Shown piece by piece: positions 34,754-43,657 of a stretch of DNA of 64,000 nucleotides. The DNA comes from Microlunatus sagamiharensis (lineage in GTDB: Bacteria > Actinomycetota > Actinomycetes > Propionibacteriales > Propionibacteriaceae), in the NCBI RefSeq assembly GCF_900105785.1, contig NZ_LT629799.1, forward strand, positions 3,038,001-3,102,000, given 5' to 3'. The notes under the pieces were generated by a model. That model was not told where the DNA came from. It searched no databases and saw only the letters and a program-made list of their open reading frames with translations. Position 1 is the first letter of the stretch. Every line of letters starts with the position of its first letter. Made by a program: the position numbers and the translations under genes.

Positions 34754-35770
34754 TCAGTACTGCTCGGTCTCGCTGTAGTCGGCCTCGTCGGCCTCGTCGT
34801 CGTAGCGGATGGCGCTCAGCGGGTCGAAGCCGGGAGCGCTGTCCTTGAGCGACAGACCCATCTCGTGCAGCTTCAGCTTGACCTCGTCGATGGACTTGGA
34901 GCCGAAGTTGCGGATGTCGAGCAGGTCCTGCTCGCTGCGCGAGACGAGCTCGGACACCGTGTGGATGCCCTCGCGCTTGAGGCAGTTGTAGGACCGGACG
35001 GTGAGGTTCAGGTCCTCGACCGGCAGGGCCAGGTCGGCGGCCAGCTGCTCGTCGATCGGCGAGGGGCCGATCTCGATGCCCTCGGCCTCGACGTTCAGCT
35101 CGCGCGCCAGGCCGAAGAGCTCGGTCAGCGTGCGACCGGCCGACGCGACGGCGTCGCGCGGGCGGATGGCCGGCTTGGTCTCGACGTCCAGGATCAGACG
35201 GTCGAAGTCGGTGCGCTGCTCGACGCGGGTGGCCTCGACCTTGTAGGTGACCTTGAGGACCGGGGAGTAGATCGAGTCGACCGGGATGCGGCCGATCTCG
35301 GCGTCGATGGACTTGTTCTGCACCGCGGAGACGTAGCCGCGGCCGCGCTCGACCACGAGCTCCATGTCCAGGCGACCGGAGTCGTTGAGCGTGGCGATGT
35401 GCAGCTCGGGGTTGTGCACCTCGACACCGGCCGGCGGCGCGATGTCCGCGGCGGTGACCTCACCGGCACCCGACTTGCGCAGGTACATGGTGACGGGCTC
35501 GTCCTCCTCGGAGGAGACGACGAGCGCCTTGAGGTTGAGGATGATCTCGGTGATGTCCTCGACCACGCCCTCGATCGTGGAGAACTCGTGGAGGTTGCCC
35601 TCGACCTTGATGCTCGTCACGGCCGCGCCCGGGATGGACGACAGCAGCGTGCGGCGCAGGGAGTTGCCGAGGGTGTAGCCGAAACCGGGCTCGAGCGGCT
35701 CGATGGCGAACCGCGAGCGGTTCTCGGAGACGGTCTCCTCGGACAGCGTGGGGCGCTGGGCGATCAGCAT
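34754..35770 (-). CDS. rpoA: RNA polymerase alpha subunit
   Basis: 338 residues. The N-terminal assembly domain has '[38 protein letters not shown]'. The C-terminal domain has '[46 protein letters not shown]', the part that binds UP elements and activators. A 20-residue acidic end follows. I start at the ATG at 35770 (MLIAQRPTL), with GGAAGAG just upstream, rather than the longer frame. Hairpins lie between it and rpsD. Confidence 0.98.
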   Translation of the reverse strand: MLIAQRPTLSEETVSENRSRFAIEPLEPGFGYTLGNSLRRTLLSSIPGAAVTSIKVEGNLHEFSTIEGVVEDITEIILNLKALVVSSEEDEPVTMYLRKSGAGEVTAADIAPPAGVEVHNPELHIATLNDSGRLDMELVVERGRGYVSAVQNKSIDAEIGRIPVDSIYSPVLKVTYKVEATRVEQRTDFDRLILDVETKPAIRPRDAVASAGRTLTELFGLARELNVEAEGIEIGPSPIDEQLAADLALPVEDLNLTVRSYNCLKREGIHTVSELVSRSEQDLLDIRNFGSKSIDEVKLKLHEMGLSLKDSAPGFDPLSAIRYDDEADEADYSETEQY

Positions 35771-35785
35771 GGTGCTCTTCCTTCC

Positions 35786-35838
35786 CCGCACCCCCGTTAT
35801 TTGACGGTGCGGAACCGGACCCGCATCTGGCGGTCCGG
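35786..35838 (-). other. Two hairpins in the rpsD-rpoA spacer
   Basis: CCGCACC (35786-35792) pairs with GGTGCGG (35806-35812), and CCGGACC (35815-35821) with GGTCCGG (35832-35838). They are directly upstream of the rpoA ribosome-binding site, on its transcript. Confidence 0.5.
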
Positions 35839-35867
35839 GTGGTGCTCCGTGGCCGGGGCCACTGACG

Positions 35868-35899
35868 CCCGGACCCGTCGATCGCTCGACGGGCCCGGG
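35868..35899 (-). terminator. Strong hairpin after rpsD (possible terminator or attenuator)
   Basis: CCCGG-x-CCCGTCGA, loop TCGC, TCGACGGG-x-CCGGG: 13 base pairs around one mismatch. It lies 16 nt after the rpsD stop and upstream of rpoA. It has no T-tract, so it may terminate, attenuate or be a processing site. Confidence 0.5.
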
Positions 35900-35914
35900 G
35901 TACGACGGTGAGGA

Positions 35915-36520
35915 CTACTTGGAGTAGAGCTCGACGATCAGCTGCTCCTGGACGTCGATCGCGATCTGCGCACGGCTCGGGAGCTGGTGCACGAAGATGC
36001 GGCCGCGCTCGGGGAGCACCTGCAGCCAGGCCGGGACCTCGCGCTCGCCGTGGGTCTCGCGGTTGATGACGTGGGGCGTCTGCTCCAGCGCCTTCGGGGC
36101 GAGGTCCACGATGTCGTGCTGGCTCACGCGGTACGACGGGATGTCGACCTTGTGGCCGTTCACGAGGAAGTGGCCGTGCACGACGAACTGGCGGGCCTGC
36201 CGACGCGTGCGGGCGAGCCCGGCGCGGTAGACCACGTTGTCGAGGCGGGACTCCAGGATCTGCAGCAGGTTGTCACCCGTCTTGCCCTGGACCCGGTTCG
36301 CCTCCTCGTAGTAGAGGCGGAACTGCTTCTCGAGGACGCCGTAGGAGAAACGGGCCTTCTGCTTCTCGCGCATCTGCAGGAGGTACTCGGACTCCTTGAT
36401 GCGGCCCTTGCCGTGGGCACCGGGCGGGTAGGGGCGCTTCTCGAACGAGCTGTCGCCGCCGACCAGGTCAACACCCAGGCGACGCGACTTCTTGGTCATG
36501 GGACCGGTGTAACGAGCCAT
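35915..36520 (-). CDS. rpsD: 30S ribosomal protein S4
   Basis: 201 residues. 'MARYTGPMTKKSRRLGVDLVGGD' is the zinc-free actinobacterial start (no Cys ligands). The S4 RNA-binding domain is 'SRLDNVVYRAGLARTRRQARQFVVHGHFLVNGHKVDIPSYRV'. It nucleates 30S assembly on the 5' domain of 16S rRNA and in some bacteria represses its own operon. It lies between rpsK and rpoA. Confidence 0.98.
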   Translation of the reverse strand: MARYTGPMTKKSRRLGVDLVGGDSSFEKRPYPPGAHGKGRIKESEYLLQMREKQKARFSYGVLEKQFRLYYEEANRVQGKTGDNLLQILESRLDNVVYRAGLARTRRQARQFVVHGHFLVNGHKVDIPSYRVSQHDIVDLAPKALEQTPHVINRETHGEREVPAWLQVLPERGRIFVHQLPSRAQIAIDVQEQLIVELYSK

Positions 36521-36552
36521 GTCTGTTCAGCTTTCCTTTCTGGGTGTGAGGG

Positions 36553-36957
36553 TCAGACCCGGCGCCGCTTGGGAGGGCGGCAGCCGTTGTGCGGGATGGG
36601 GGTGACGTCGGCGATCGCGCCGACCTCGAGGCCGACGGCCCCGAGCGAGCGGATCGCGGTCTCGCGGCCCGACCCCGGGCCCTTGACGAAGACGTCGATG
36701 CGCTTCATGCCGTGCTCCATGGCGCGGCGGCCGGCGGCCTCGGCGGCCATCTGAGCGGCGTACGGGGTCGACTTGCGCGACCCCTTGAAGCCGACGGTGC
36801 CGGCAGAGGCCCAGGCGATGACCGCACCCGTGGGGTCGGTGATCGAGATGACGGTGTTGTTGAACGTGCTCTTGATGTGGGCCTGGCCCGACACCACGTT
36901 CTTCTTTTCCTTCTTCCGCACCTTCGTGGCGCGGGTGTTGCGGCCTGCGGTAGCCAT
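36553..36957 (-). CDS. rpsK: 30S ribosomal protein S11
   Basis: 134 residues. '[48 protein letters not shown]' is the conserved core and '[18 protein letters not shown]' the closing RNA-binding tail. It forms part of the 30S platform near the mRNA exit. The N-terminus is basic (KVRKKEKK). It is 32 nt from rpsD and 44 nt from rpsM, in one transcript. Confidence 0.98.
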   Translation of the reverse strand: MATAGRNTRATKVRKKEKKNVVSGQAHIKSTFNNTVISITDPTGAVIAWASAGTVGFKGSRKSTPYAAQMAAEAAGRRAMEHGMKRIDVFVKGPGSGRETAIRSLGAVGLEVGAIADVTPIPHNGCRPPKRRRV

Positions 36958-37001
36958 CTGTGCTCTGTTCTCCTGGATCTAGGCGCGGGACCCGCGGGGG
37001 G

Positions 37002-37376
37002 TCAGCGCGCCTTCTTCTTGCCGGCGACGGGCTTGCGCGCACCCTTGCGGCCACGGGCGTTCGTCCGGGTGCGCTGACCACGGACGGGCAGACCGGCGCG
37101 GTGGCGACGGCCCTGGTAGGAGCCGATCTCGACCTTGCGGCGGATGTCGGCGGCCACCTCGCGACGGAGGTCACCCTCGGTCTGGTAGTGCGCTTCGATC
37201 CAGTCACGCAGGGCGACGAGCTGCTCGTCGTTCAGCTGGTGGACACGGGTGTCCCCGCTGATCCCGGTGTTCTCCAGGGTCTCCAGCGCACGGGTGTGAC
37301 CGACGCCGAAGATGTAGGTGAGGGCGACCTCGAGGCGCTTGTCGCGCGGGAGGTCAACCCCGATCAGGCGAGCCAT
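37002..37376 (-). CDS. rpsM: 30S ribosomal protein S13
   Basis: 124 residues. '[26 protein letters not shown]' starts the family and '[26 protein letters not shown]' is the conserved C-terminal region reaching the P-site tRNA. The ATG at 37376 is the family start; the frame extends upstream to 37490 but that part is spacer. The end is Lys-rich. A long 275-nt spacer separates it from rpmJ. Confidence 0.98.
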   Translation of the reverse strand: MARLIGVDLPRDKRLEVALTYIFGVGHTRALETLENTGISGDTRVHQLNDEQLVALRDWIEAHYQTEGDLRREVAADIRRKVEIGSYQGRRHRAGLPVRGQRTRTNARGRKGARKPVAGKKKAR

Positions 37377-37651
37377 CAGGCTTACGACCTTTCGTGTGTC
37401 GGCGCGCGCCTGTCGGGGCGCTGCGCCGCGGAGGTGTCTGGCGTGACGCGTCCCCGGCTGCCTTGTGGTGGTCCCGGTCTCCGGTCCCACCGCCTGGGCC
37501 CCGGCCTCCGACCGGGGGTGTCCCCCGGGCCTCGCGGTCCGGGGGTTGCGATCACACTTTTCTGGGTGCTGCTGTGGTGCTGGTGCTGCTTGTCGTGCTG
37601 CTCTGCTCGTGCGCCGGGGCGGGCCCCGGGTCTTTCAGGTGAGGGGTGCGA
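37377..37651 (-). other. 275-nt rpmJ-rpsM spacer with hairpin and TGC-rich tract
   Basis: CCGGGGG (37512-37518), TGT, CCCCCGG (37522-37528) forms a tight 7-bp hairpin. Between 37567 and 37611 runs a tract of TGC/TGG/TCG triplets. No open frame has coding character and no promoter could be fixed. The hairpin may uncouple infA-rpmJ from rpsM. Confidence 0.4.
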
Positions 37652-37765
37652 TCAGCCCTGGCGCTGCTTGTGGCGCGGGTTCTCGCAGATCACCATCACG
37701 TTGCCGTGACGACGGATCACCTTGCACTTGTCGCAGATCGGCTTGACGCTCGGCTGGACCTTCAT
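37652..37765 (-). CDS. rpmJ: 50S ribosomal protein L36
   Basis: 37 residues, the full family length: [20 protein letters not shown] is followed by a segment ending [12 protein letters not shown]. Zinc ligands Cys11, Cys14, Cys27 and His32 are all present, so this is the zinc-binding form. The ATG is at 37763-37765. It lies 98 nt downstream of infA, in the usual infA-rpmJ-rpsM order. Confidence 0.98.
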   Translation of the reverse strand: MKVQPSVKPICDKCKVIRRHGNVMVICENPRHKQRQG

Positions 37766-37863
37766 CGAGCTTCCTTCTTCGTGCTTCGTTGCCGGACGGG
37801 GCGGCCCGTCCGACGGCTGGTGGTGTGCTCAGCTGCCGGCCCGTCGCGAGACGGGCCCGGGGA

Positions 37864-38085
37864 TCACTTGTGCCGGTAGACGATGCGTCCGCGGGTCAGG
37901 TCGTACGCCGAGAGCTCGACGACGACGCGGTCGGCCGGGAGGATGCGGATGTAGTGCTGCCGCATCTTGCCACTGATCGTGGCGAGGACCTTGTGACCGT
38001 TGGCCAGCTCCACGCGGAACATCGCGTTCGGCAGGGCCTCGACCACGGTGCCCTCCAGCTCGAGCGCGCCTTCTTTCTTCGCCAT
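37864..38085 (-). CDS. infA: Translation initiation factor IF-1
   Basis: 73 residues. '[27 protein letters not shown]' and '[36 protein letters not shown]' give a complete OB fold. It binds the 30S A site during initiation. I use the ATG at 38085, the family start; GGGAG lies only 2-3 nt upstream, and a TTG three codons earlier has no better signal. It begins the infA-rpmJ-rpsM-rpsK-rpsD-rpoA-rplQ run. Confidence 0.97.
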   Translation of the reverse strand: MAKKEGALELEGTVVEALPNAMFRVELANGHKVLATISGKMRQHYIRILPADRVVVELSAYDLTRGRIVYRHK

Positions 38086-38144
38086 GACTCCCAATCAACC
38101 TGATCGCATGATGCATCGTGTCACCGGCAGGTGACCGACAGGCA

Positions 38145-38174
38145 ATGTTACGTCAGCGCGTCGCGGCCCCCAAA
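38145..38174 (-). promoter_or_regulatory. Possible infA promoter
   Basis: On the minus strand, TTTGGG (38169-38174), 18 nt and TAACAT (38145-38150). The -10 fits TANNNT but the -35 is poor. A GTCACC-TGCC-GGTGAC hairpin lies just downstream in the leader. Some promoter is needed here because the proDH gene upstream reads toward infA from over 200 nt away. Confidence 0.3.
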
Positions 38175-38316
38175 TCGTGCGCGGGTGGCGTACAAGGCGC
38201 GGGGCGGGAGCGCTGTGGTCGTGCCAACGCCGGGGCCGTGGGCGCCATTCCCCCTGGTGCCCGGTCCCCCGACCGTCGACGCCGGTGCCGCGCAGCTCCG
38301 GGGCGCGAGCGCCCGG

Positions 38317-39348
38317 CTAGCGCCCGACCAGCGAACGGGCGAAGAAGAGCAGGTTGGCCGGGCGCTCGGCGAGGCGGCGCATGAAGTAGCCGTACCACTC
38401 GTCGCCGTAGGGGGTGTAGACGCGCACCGTGTGGCCGTCGGCGGCCAGGCGGCGCTGCTCGTCGTCGCGGATGCCGTAGAGCATCTGGAACTCGTAGCCG
38501 TCCTTGCCCTTGCCGGTCCGCTCCGCGAGCGCGTGGGCGGTGTCGATCATCGCCGGGTCGTGCGAGGCGACCATCGGGTAGCCCTCACCGGCGAAGAGGA
38601 CCTCCAGGCAGCGCTGGTAGGAGGCGTCGACCTCCTCGCCGCGCTGGAAGGCGACGTCGGCGGGCTCGGCGTACGCGCCCTTGCAGAGCCGGATCCGCGA
38701 ACCCGGGCCCGACAGCGCGCGGCAGTCGTCCTCGGTGCGCCGCAGGTAGGCCTGGAGCACGGTCGCCAGCGTCGGGTGGTCGACCCGCAGCTCGCGCACG
38801 ATCGCCAGCGTGGAGTCGGTCGTCGTGTGGTCCTCGGCGTCGACGTTCACCCAGGCGCCGACCGCCTCGGCCGCGGCGCAGATCCGTCGGGCGTTGGCCA
38901 GGGCGATGTCGTGGCCGTCCTGGGGCAGGAACTGCCCGAGCGCGGACAGCTTGAGCGACACCTCGAGCGCGGGCACCGGGAGCCCGGCGGGCACCTCGAG
39001 GCGGCCGAAGTCCGCGAGCAGGTCGAGGTAGGCCTGGACGGTCGCCTCCGCCTGGGCGGGGTCGGAGGTGTCCTCGCCGAGGTGGTCGATGCTGATCGCG
39101 CGGCCCGAGGCGAGGATCTCGCGGGTCGCGGAGACGACCGCGTCCTGCGCCTCCCCGGGCACGTAGCGCCGGACCATGGAGCGGGTCACCGGCAGCGCCG
39201 TGACGGCGCGCTTGAGCCCCGACGAGCGGCCGGCGGCGAGCAGCAGGGGACGCAGCGGGTTGGAGACCGCCGGCAGCCGCTCGCGCAGCTTGGAGAGAGC
39301 GCCGCTCGAGGGGTTGAGCCCGGCGCGGGGCGTCGTGGAGGTCGTCAC
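38317..39348 (-). CDS. Proline dehydrogenase
   Basis: 343 residues, the monofunctional form. 'EVSLKLSALGQFL' and 'VNVDAEDHTTTDSTLAIV' are barrel motifs, 'LQAYLRRTEDDC' follows, and 'RIRLCKGAYAEP' and 'YEFQMLYGIRDDEQRRL' form the FAD and proline site, closing with 'VYTPYGDEWYGYFMRRLAERP'. It oxidises proline to pyrroline-5-carboxylate, passing electrons to the membrane. The GTG start at 39348 lies 1 nt from the pruA stop, so the two genes of the pathway are co-expressed, with pruA first. Confidence 0.95.
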   Translation of the reverse strand: MTTSTTPRAGLNPSSGALSKLRERLPAVSNPLRPLLLAAGRSSGLKRAVTALPVTRSMVRRYVPGEAQDAVVSATREILASGRAISIDHLGEDTSDPAQAEATVQAYLDLLADFGRLEVPAGLPVPALEVSLKLSALGQFLPQDGHDIALANARRICAAAEAVGAWVNVDAEDHTTTDSTLAIVRELRVDHPTLATVLQAYLRRTEDDCRALSGPGSRIRLCKGAYAEPADVAFQRGEEVDASYQRCLEVLFAGEGYPMVASHDPAMIDTAHALAERTGKGKDGYEFQMLYGIRDDEQRRLAADGHTVRVYTPYGDEWYGYFMRRLAERPANLLFFARSLVGR

Positions 39349-39349
39349 G

Positions 39350-40990
39350 TCAGGACTCCTGTCCCTGGTGCGGGTAGCGGGGGCTGCGCGGCGGGACGAG
39401 GGTCTCCTTCATCGACCGGGCCGACGTCCAGCGCAGCAGGTTCTGCGGGGAGCCGGCCTTGTCGTTGGTGCCGGAGGCCCGGCCCCCGCCGAAGGGCTGC
39501 TGGCCGACGACGGCGCCGGTCGGCTTGTCGTTGACGTAGAAGTTGCCGGCGGCGAAGCGCAGGTCCGCGCTCGCCTGGGCGACCGCCGCGCGGTCGTCGG
39601 CGATCACCGCACCGGTGAGGGCGTACGGCGTGCCCTGGTCGATCACCTTCATGACGTCGGAGAAGGCCGTCGGCCCGTCCTCGTAGACGTGCACCGACAG
39701 GATCGGGCCGAAGTACTCGTCGCAGAAGGCCGCGTCGGTCGGGTCGTCTCCGAGGAGCACGGTCGGCTCCACGAAGTAGCCCTCGGAGTCGTCGGTGCCG
39801 CCGCCGGCCGCGACCGTGACGCCGCTGGTGGCCCGGGCGCGGTCGATGGCCGCCTTGTTCTTGTCGTACGCGCGCTGGTCGATGACCGCGCCGCCGAAGT
39901 TCGACAGGTCGGTCACGTCGCCGTAGCGCAGCCCGCGGACCTGCTCGAGGAAGTCCTCACCCATCCGCGACCACACCGAGCGCGGCACGAAGGCGCGCGA
40001 GGCGGCCGAGCACTTCTGGCCCTGGTAGTCGAAGGCCCCGCGGATCAGCGCGGTGGTGAGGACCTCGGGGTCGGCCGAGGCGTGCGCGAGGACGAAGTCC
40101 TTGCCGCCGGTCTCGCCGACGAGGCGCGGGTAGGAGGCGTAGCGCTCGATGTTCGTCCCGACCTCGCGCCACAGGTGCTGGAAGGTCCGGGTGCTGCCGG
40201 TGAAGTGGATGCCCGCGAGGCGCGGGTCGGCGAGGGCGACCTCGGAGACGACCGGGCCGTCGCCCAGTACCAGGTTGATGACGCCGGCCGGCAGGCCCGC
40301 GGCCTCGAGCAGCTGCATCGTCAGGTACGCCGACAGCGCCTGGGTCGGCGACGGCTTCCAGACCACGACGTTGCCCATCAGCGCCGGGGCCGTCGGGAGG
40401 TTGCCGGCGATGGCGGTGAAGTTGAAGGGGGTGATCGCGTAGACGAAGCCCTCGAGCGGGCGGTGGTCGGTGCGGTTCCAGACCCCAGGGCCCGACATCG
40501 GCTGCTCGGCGAGGATCTGGCGGGCGAAGCCGACGTTGAAGCGCCAGAAGTCGATGAGCTCGCAGGGGGTGTCGATCTCGGCCTGGTAGGCCGTCTTCGA
40601 CTGGCCCAGCATGGTCGCGGCGGCCAGCGTCGCGCGCCACGGGCCGGACAGGAGGTCGGCCGCGCGGAGGAAGACCGCGGCGCGGTCGTCGAAGGACAGG
40701 GCCTGCCAGCCGGGGGCCGCGGCCTGCGACGCCTCGATGGCCGCGGCGACGTCGGCGTGCGTGCTGCTGGCGTAGCGGCCGACGACTGCGCTGTGGCGGT
40801 GCGGCTGCACGACCTCGTACGCGTCGCCCGACGCCGGCTTGTGCTCACCGCCCACGACCTGGCTGATCTCGGTGACCTGGCCGCCCAGCCGGTCGAGCTC
40901 GGCGGTCAGCCGGGTCCGTTCCGGGCTGCCCGGTGCGTAGTCGCGCACCGGCTCGTTGGTCGGGGCCGGCACCTGCGTGATCGCGTCCAC
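39350..40990 (-). CDS. pruA: L-glutamate gamma-semialdehyde dehydrogenase (P5C dehydrogenase)
   Basis: 546 residues, the typical PruA size. The general base is in 'LVGETGGKDFV', the catalytic cysteine in 'FDYQGQKCSAASR', and NAD-binding loops include 'ITPFNFTAIAGNLPTAPALMGN' and 'IHFTGSTRTF'. The C-terminal 'QPFGGGRASGTNDKAGSPQNLLRW' is diagnostic. It turns glutamate semialdehyde into glutamate. I start at the GTG at 40990, with GAGGAG upstream. It forms a two-gene unit with proline dehydrogenase. Confidence 0.96.
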   Translation of the reverse strand: MDAITQVPAPTNEPVRDYAPGSPERTRLTAELDRLGGQVTEISQVVGGEHKPASGDAYEVVQPHRHSAVVGRYASSTHADVAAAIEASQAAAPGWQALSFDDRAAVFLRAADLLSGPWRATLAAATMLGQSKTAYQAEIDTPCELIDFWRFNVGFARQILAEQPMSGPGVWNRTDHRPLEGFVYAITPFNFTAIAGNLPTAPALMGNVVVWKPSPTQALSAYLTMQLLEAAGLPAGVINLVLGDGPVVSEVALADPRLAGIHFTGSTRTFQHLWREVGTNIERYASYPRLVGETGGKDFVLAHASADPEVLTTALIRGAFDYQGQKCSAASRAFVPRSVWSRMGEDFLEQVRGLRYGDVTDLSNFGGAVIDQRAYDKNKAAIDRARATSGVTVAAGGGTDDSEGYFVEPTVLLGDDPTDAAFCDEYFGPILSVHVYEDGPTAFSDVMKVIDQGTPYALTGAVIADDRAAVAQASADLRFAAGNFYVNDKPTGAVVGQQPFGGGRASGTNDKAGSPQNLLRWTSARSMKETLVPPRSPRYPHQGQES

Positions 40991-41105
40991 GTCGCTCCTC
41001 GGTCGCTCGACGACGCCGGTCGCGCCACTCGCTCCCGGCACTGCCCATCCCATCGTCCACCGCGGCAGAAGTCACGCGACAGCGGTCGCAGGTCCTGGGT
41101 CGGGG

Positions 41106-41121
41106 TTCGACAGGTGTCGAA
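41106..41121. promoter_or_regulatory. 16-bp palindrome upstream of pruA
   Basis: TTCGACA-GG-TGTCGAA, a perfect 7-bp dyad, 116 nt before the pruA start and 14 nt after the amidohydrolase stop. It may be an operator for the proline genes or a short terminator. It shares TTCGACAGG with the 19-mer repeats. Confidence 0.35.
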
Positions 41122-41135
41122 GTCCCGCGAGCCGG

Positions 41136-42299
41136 TCAGGCGTCGAGGTAGACCCGCCGGGCGTTGTCGCGCCCGACCATCGTCGCGACGCGGGCCGCGT
41201 CGCCCGCCGACCACTCCCCCTGCTCGACCCAGCCGCCGAGCACGCTCACCACGGCGTTGCGCCACAGCCGTGCCCCGAGGTGGTGCAGCTCGGCGGGCCC
41301 GGCGGCGTCGGAGGAGTAGAGCACCTTGTGGAAGGGGGCCAGCTCCAGCGAGCGGGCGACGGCCCCCACGCCGCGCGCGCCCAGGAAGTGGGTGGTCAGC
41401 CCGACGTCGAGGTGCACCTCCTCGAAGGCCTGGGCCAGGTAGCCGGCGGCCCGCTCGTAGGGGTAGCAGTGCAGCAGCATGACCGGCACGCCACGGACCT
41501 CGTCGCGGCGCAGCAGGCCGGTCAGCAGCAGCGGGTCGACGGCGGCGAGGTCGAGGTCCCGGTCGCCGAAACCCACGTGCAGCTGCAGGGGCCGGCGGGT
41601 GCGCAGCGCGGCGTACAGGCCGGCCACGAGGAGCACGGGGTCGTCGAGCCGCGGGGCGCGGCCGTCCACGACGCCGGCGTGCCAGCGCCGGGCCGCCTCG
41701 GCGACGGCGCGCGGAGCGGGCGGGGCGAGGTCGACCGCGAACCCGCAGCGGTAGGCGATGACCGACTTGAACCCCACCGAAGTCCGGGCGGCCTCCTCGA
41801 CCCGGGCGCCGAACGCCTCGGCCCAGGAGCTGGGGTCGTCCAGGGTCGGCAGCAGCTGCTCGGCCAGGGTCTCGAGGCGCACGACCTCGTGGCCCGTGCC
41901 GCCGCCGAGCGCCGCCAGCCCGTCGGGGCTCGTGAGCCCGGTGCTCCAGCCCGTGTCGACGAACCACGCGTCGACGTTCGTGGGCCGCAGCAGCCTCCTG
42001 GCCACCTCCTCCTCGCCGAGCTCGGCGCGACGGGCGACGTACGCCTCGGGCGCGACGTGCGGCTCGAGGTCCAGCAGCGGCGCGCACCAGCGCCGCACGG
42101 CGAAGCCGAGCTGGGTGTCCCAGGCCGTGCGGGGGTCCGCCAGCGGCGCGGTGTCGGCCTCGTTGAGGGCGTTGGCGAGCCGTACGGGGTCGGCGTCGGC
42201 CGTCCAGGTCCCGTGGACGTGGTGGTCGACCAGGCCGAGCCGCTCGACGTGCTCGCGCAGCGCCGCGGTGGCGCCGCTCGCGCTCGCGTCCGCGCTCAC
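41136..42299 (-). CDS. Amidohydrolase (FluG N-terminal-like)
   Basis: 387 residues of the amidohydrolase-2 family. 'LGLVDHHVHGTWTAD' holds the first metal-binding HxH, 'PLQLHVGFGDRDLDL' and 'VMLLHCYPYERAAGYLA' are the next histidine strands, and 'KVLYSSDAAG' has the late Asp. This combination with a glutamine-synthetase-like partner is found fused in fungal FluG and plant NodGS proteins. The GTG at 42299 overlaps the upstream stop (GTGA), giving tight coupling. Extra upstream sequence in this frame is shadow. The substrate is unknown. Confidence 0.85.
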   Translation of the reverse strand: MSADASASGATAALREHVERLGLVDHHVHGTWTADADPVRLANALNEADTAPLADPRTAWDTQLGFAVRRWCAPLLDLEPHVAPEAYVARRAELGEEEVARRLLRPTNVDAWFVDTGWSTGLTSPDGLAALGGGTGHEVVRLETLAEQLLPTLDDPSSWAEAFGARVEEAARTSVGFKSVIAYRCGFAVDLAPPAPRAVAEAARRWHAGVVDGRAPRLDDPVLLVAGLYAALRTRRPLQLHVGFGDRDLDLAAVDPLLLTGLLRRDEVRGVPVMLLHCYPYERAAGYLAQAFEEVHLDVGLTTHFLGARGVGAVARSLELAPFHKVLYSSDAAGPAELHHLGARLWRNAVVSVLGGWVEQGEWSAGDAARVATMVGRDNARRVYLDA

Positions 42300-43621
42300 G
42301 CCGACCACGCCAGCCGGAGCCGCCGGGCGACCTCGTCGAGCTCGACGTCGGCGAAGGTCTCGCGCTCGAGCCGGCGCACGGCGACGGTCGCGTCGACGAC
42401 CGCGTCGCCGAGCAGGCGGCGGACCCGCTCGGAGCGGTCGAGGGTGTCCACGACCGCCGCGAGGTCCGTGGGGAGGATCTCGAGCCCCGCGGCCGCACGG
42501 TCGGCCTCGGCGACCACGCTCGGGTCGTCCACGACCTCGGGCGGGAGCTCCGTGCCCTGCTCGATCCCGTCGAGCGCGAGCGCCAGCAGCGCGGCCGAGG
42601 CGAGGTAGACGCAGGAGGACGGGTCGACGACCTTCACCTCGACGTTCGCCCCGTGCGGGTTGCCCGTCCCGGCGGCGAGGTAGCGGACCGCGGCCTCCCG
42701 GTTCTCGGTGCCCCAGCACCGGAAGGCCCCGGACCAGCCGCCCGGCGCGAGCCGGGTCCCGGACAGCACCGAGCCGCCCAGCAGCGCCTGGACCTCGGGC
42801 AGCCCGTCGACGAGCGCGCCCAGCGCCGCCGCGCCGTCGCCGGTGAGCCCGCGCGGCCCGTCGCCGCCGGAGAAGAGCGGGACCCCGTCGCGGGTGAGCG
42901 AGAGGTGCTGGTGGGCCCCGCTGCCCACCGTGCCGGGGAACGGGGCGGGCGAGAAGGACGCGCGCACGCCGTGGCGCCGCGCGACCTGGCCGATGACCAC
43001 CCGGGCGAGCACCACGCCGTCGGCGGCGCGGACCGGGTCCGCGGGCGGCAGGGACAGCTCCAGCTGCTGACGGCCGTACTCGGCGTGGACCTGCTCGAGC
43101 GGGATGCCGGCGCGCGCGCAGGAGGACATGAGGTCGTCGACGAACCCGGCGTGGTCGAGCAGCCCGGTGGCGCCGTACGGCACCCACGAGCCGGTCTCGA
43201 GCGCCGAGCCGTCCGGGGCCACGAGGACCAGCTCCAGCTCGTGGCCGACGAGCGCCTGCAGCCCGGCCGCGGCGAGCCGGTCGGTCACCGAGCGGAGCGT
43301 GGTGCGGGGGCAGCCGGACACCGGTCCGCCGTCCTGCGTCACGAGGTCGAGCGGCCCCCAGGCCAGCCCGTCGCCCAGGTCGGCGAGCCCGTCCGTGTCC
43401 AGCCGGAGGCGCCGGTCACCGACCGCGCTGATGGCGTCGGTGAAGGCGATGGCGCCGTCGACGGTGAAGACGTCCCAGACCGGGGCCGCCCCCAGGCCGT
43501 GGCGGGCGAAGGCGTCGACCCGCCCCAGCGGCACGGCCTTGGCCAGCAGCAGCCCCGACGCGTTGACCATCGTCCCGAGCACGCGCCGGACACCGGCCGC
43601 CTCGAGTTCGCTCCCGATCAT
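42296..43621 (-). CDS. Glutamine synthetase-like ligase (FluG C-terminal-like)
   Basis: 441 residues. The GS fold is shown by 'GHELELVLVAPDGS' (metal-binding Glu), 'SPAPFPGTVGSGAHQHLSL' (ATP and glutamate-binding His loop) and 'RCWGTENREAAVRYLA' (Arg and Glu of the active site). Its divergence from GlnA motifs suggests a gamma-glutamyl ligase on an amine other than ammonia, or a FluG-like role. The ATG at 43621 starts at the N-terminal domain. Its stop overlaps the amidohydrolase start, so the two proteins are made together. Confidence 0.85.
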   Translation of the reverse strand: MIGSELEAAGVRRVLGTMVNASGLLLAKAVPLGRVDAFARHGLGAAPVWDVFTVDGAIAFTDAISAVGDRRLRLDTDGLADLGDGLAWGPLDLVTQDGGPVSGCPRTTLRSVTDRLAAAGLQALVGHELELVLVAPDGSALETGSWVPYGATGLLDHAGFVDDLMSSCARAGIPLEQVHAEYGRQQLELSLPPADPVRAADGVVLARVVIGQVARRHGVRASFSPAPFPGTVGSGAHQHLSLTRDGVPLFSGGDGPRGLTGDGAAALGALVDGLPEVQALLGGSVLSGTRLAPGGWSGAFRCWGTENREAAVRYLAAGTGNPHGANVEVKVVDPSSCVYLASAALLALALDGIEQGTELPPEVVDDPSVVAEADRAAAGLEILPTDLAAVVDTLDRSERVRRLLGDAVVDATVAVRRLERETFADVELDEVARRLRLAWSA

Positions 43622-43657
43622 GGCCGCAGCCTAGGGCTGGCCCGTGACGGGCGCGTG

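Noticed and set aside
41106-41121. LexA/SOS box
   Set aside because: The dyad is TTCGACA-TGTCGAA and does not fit the actinobacterial GAAC-N4-GTTC pattern.
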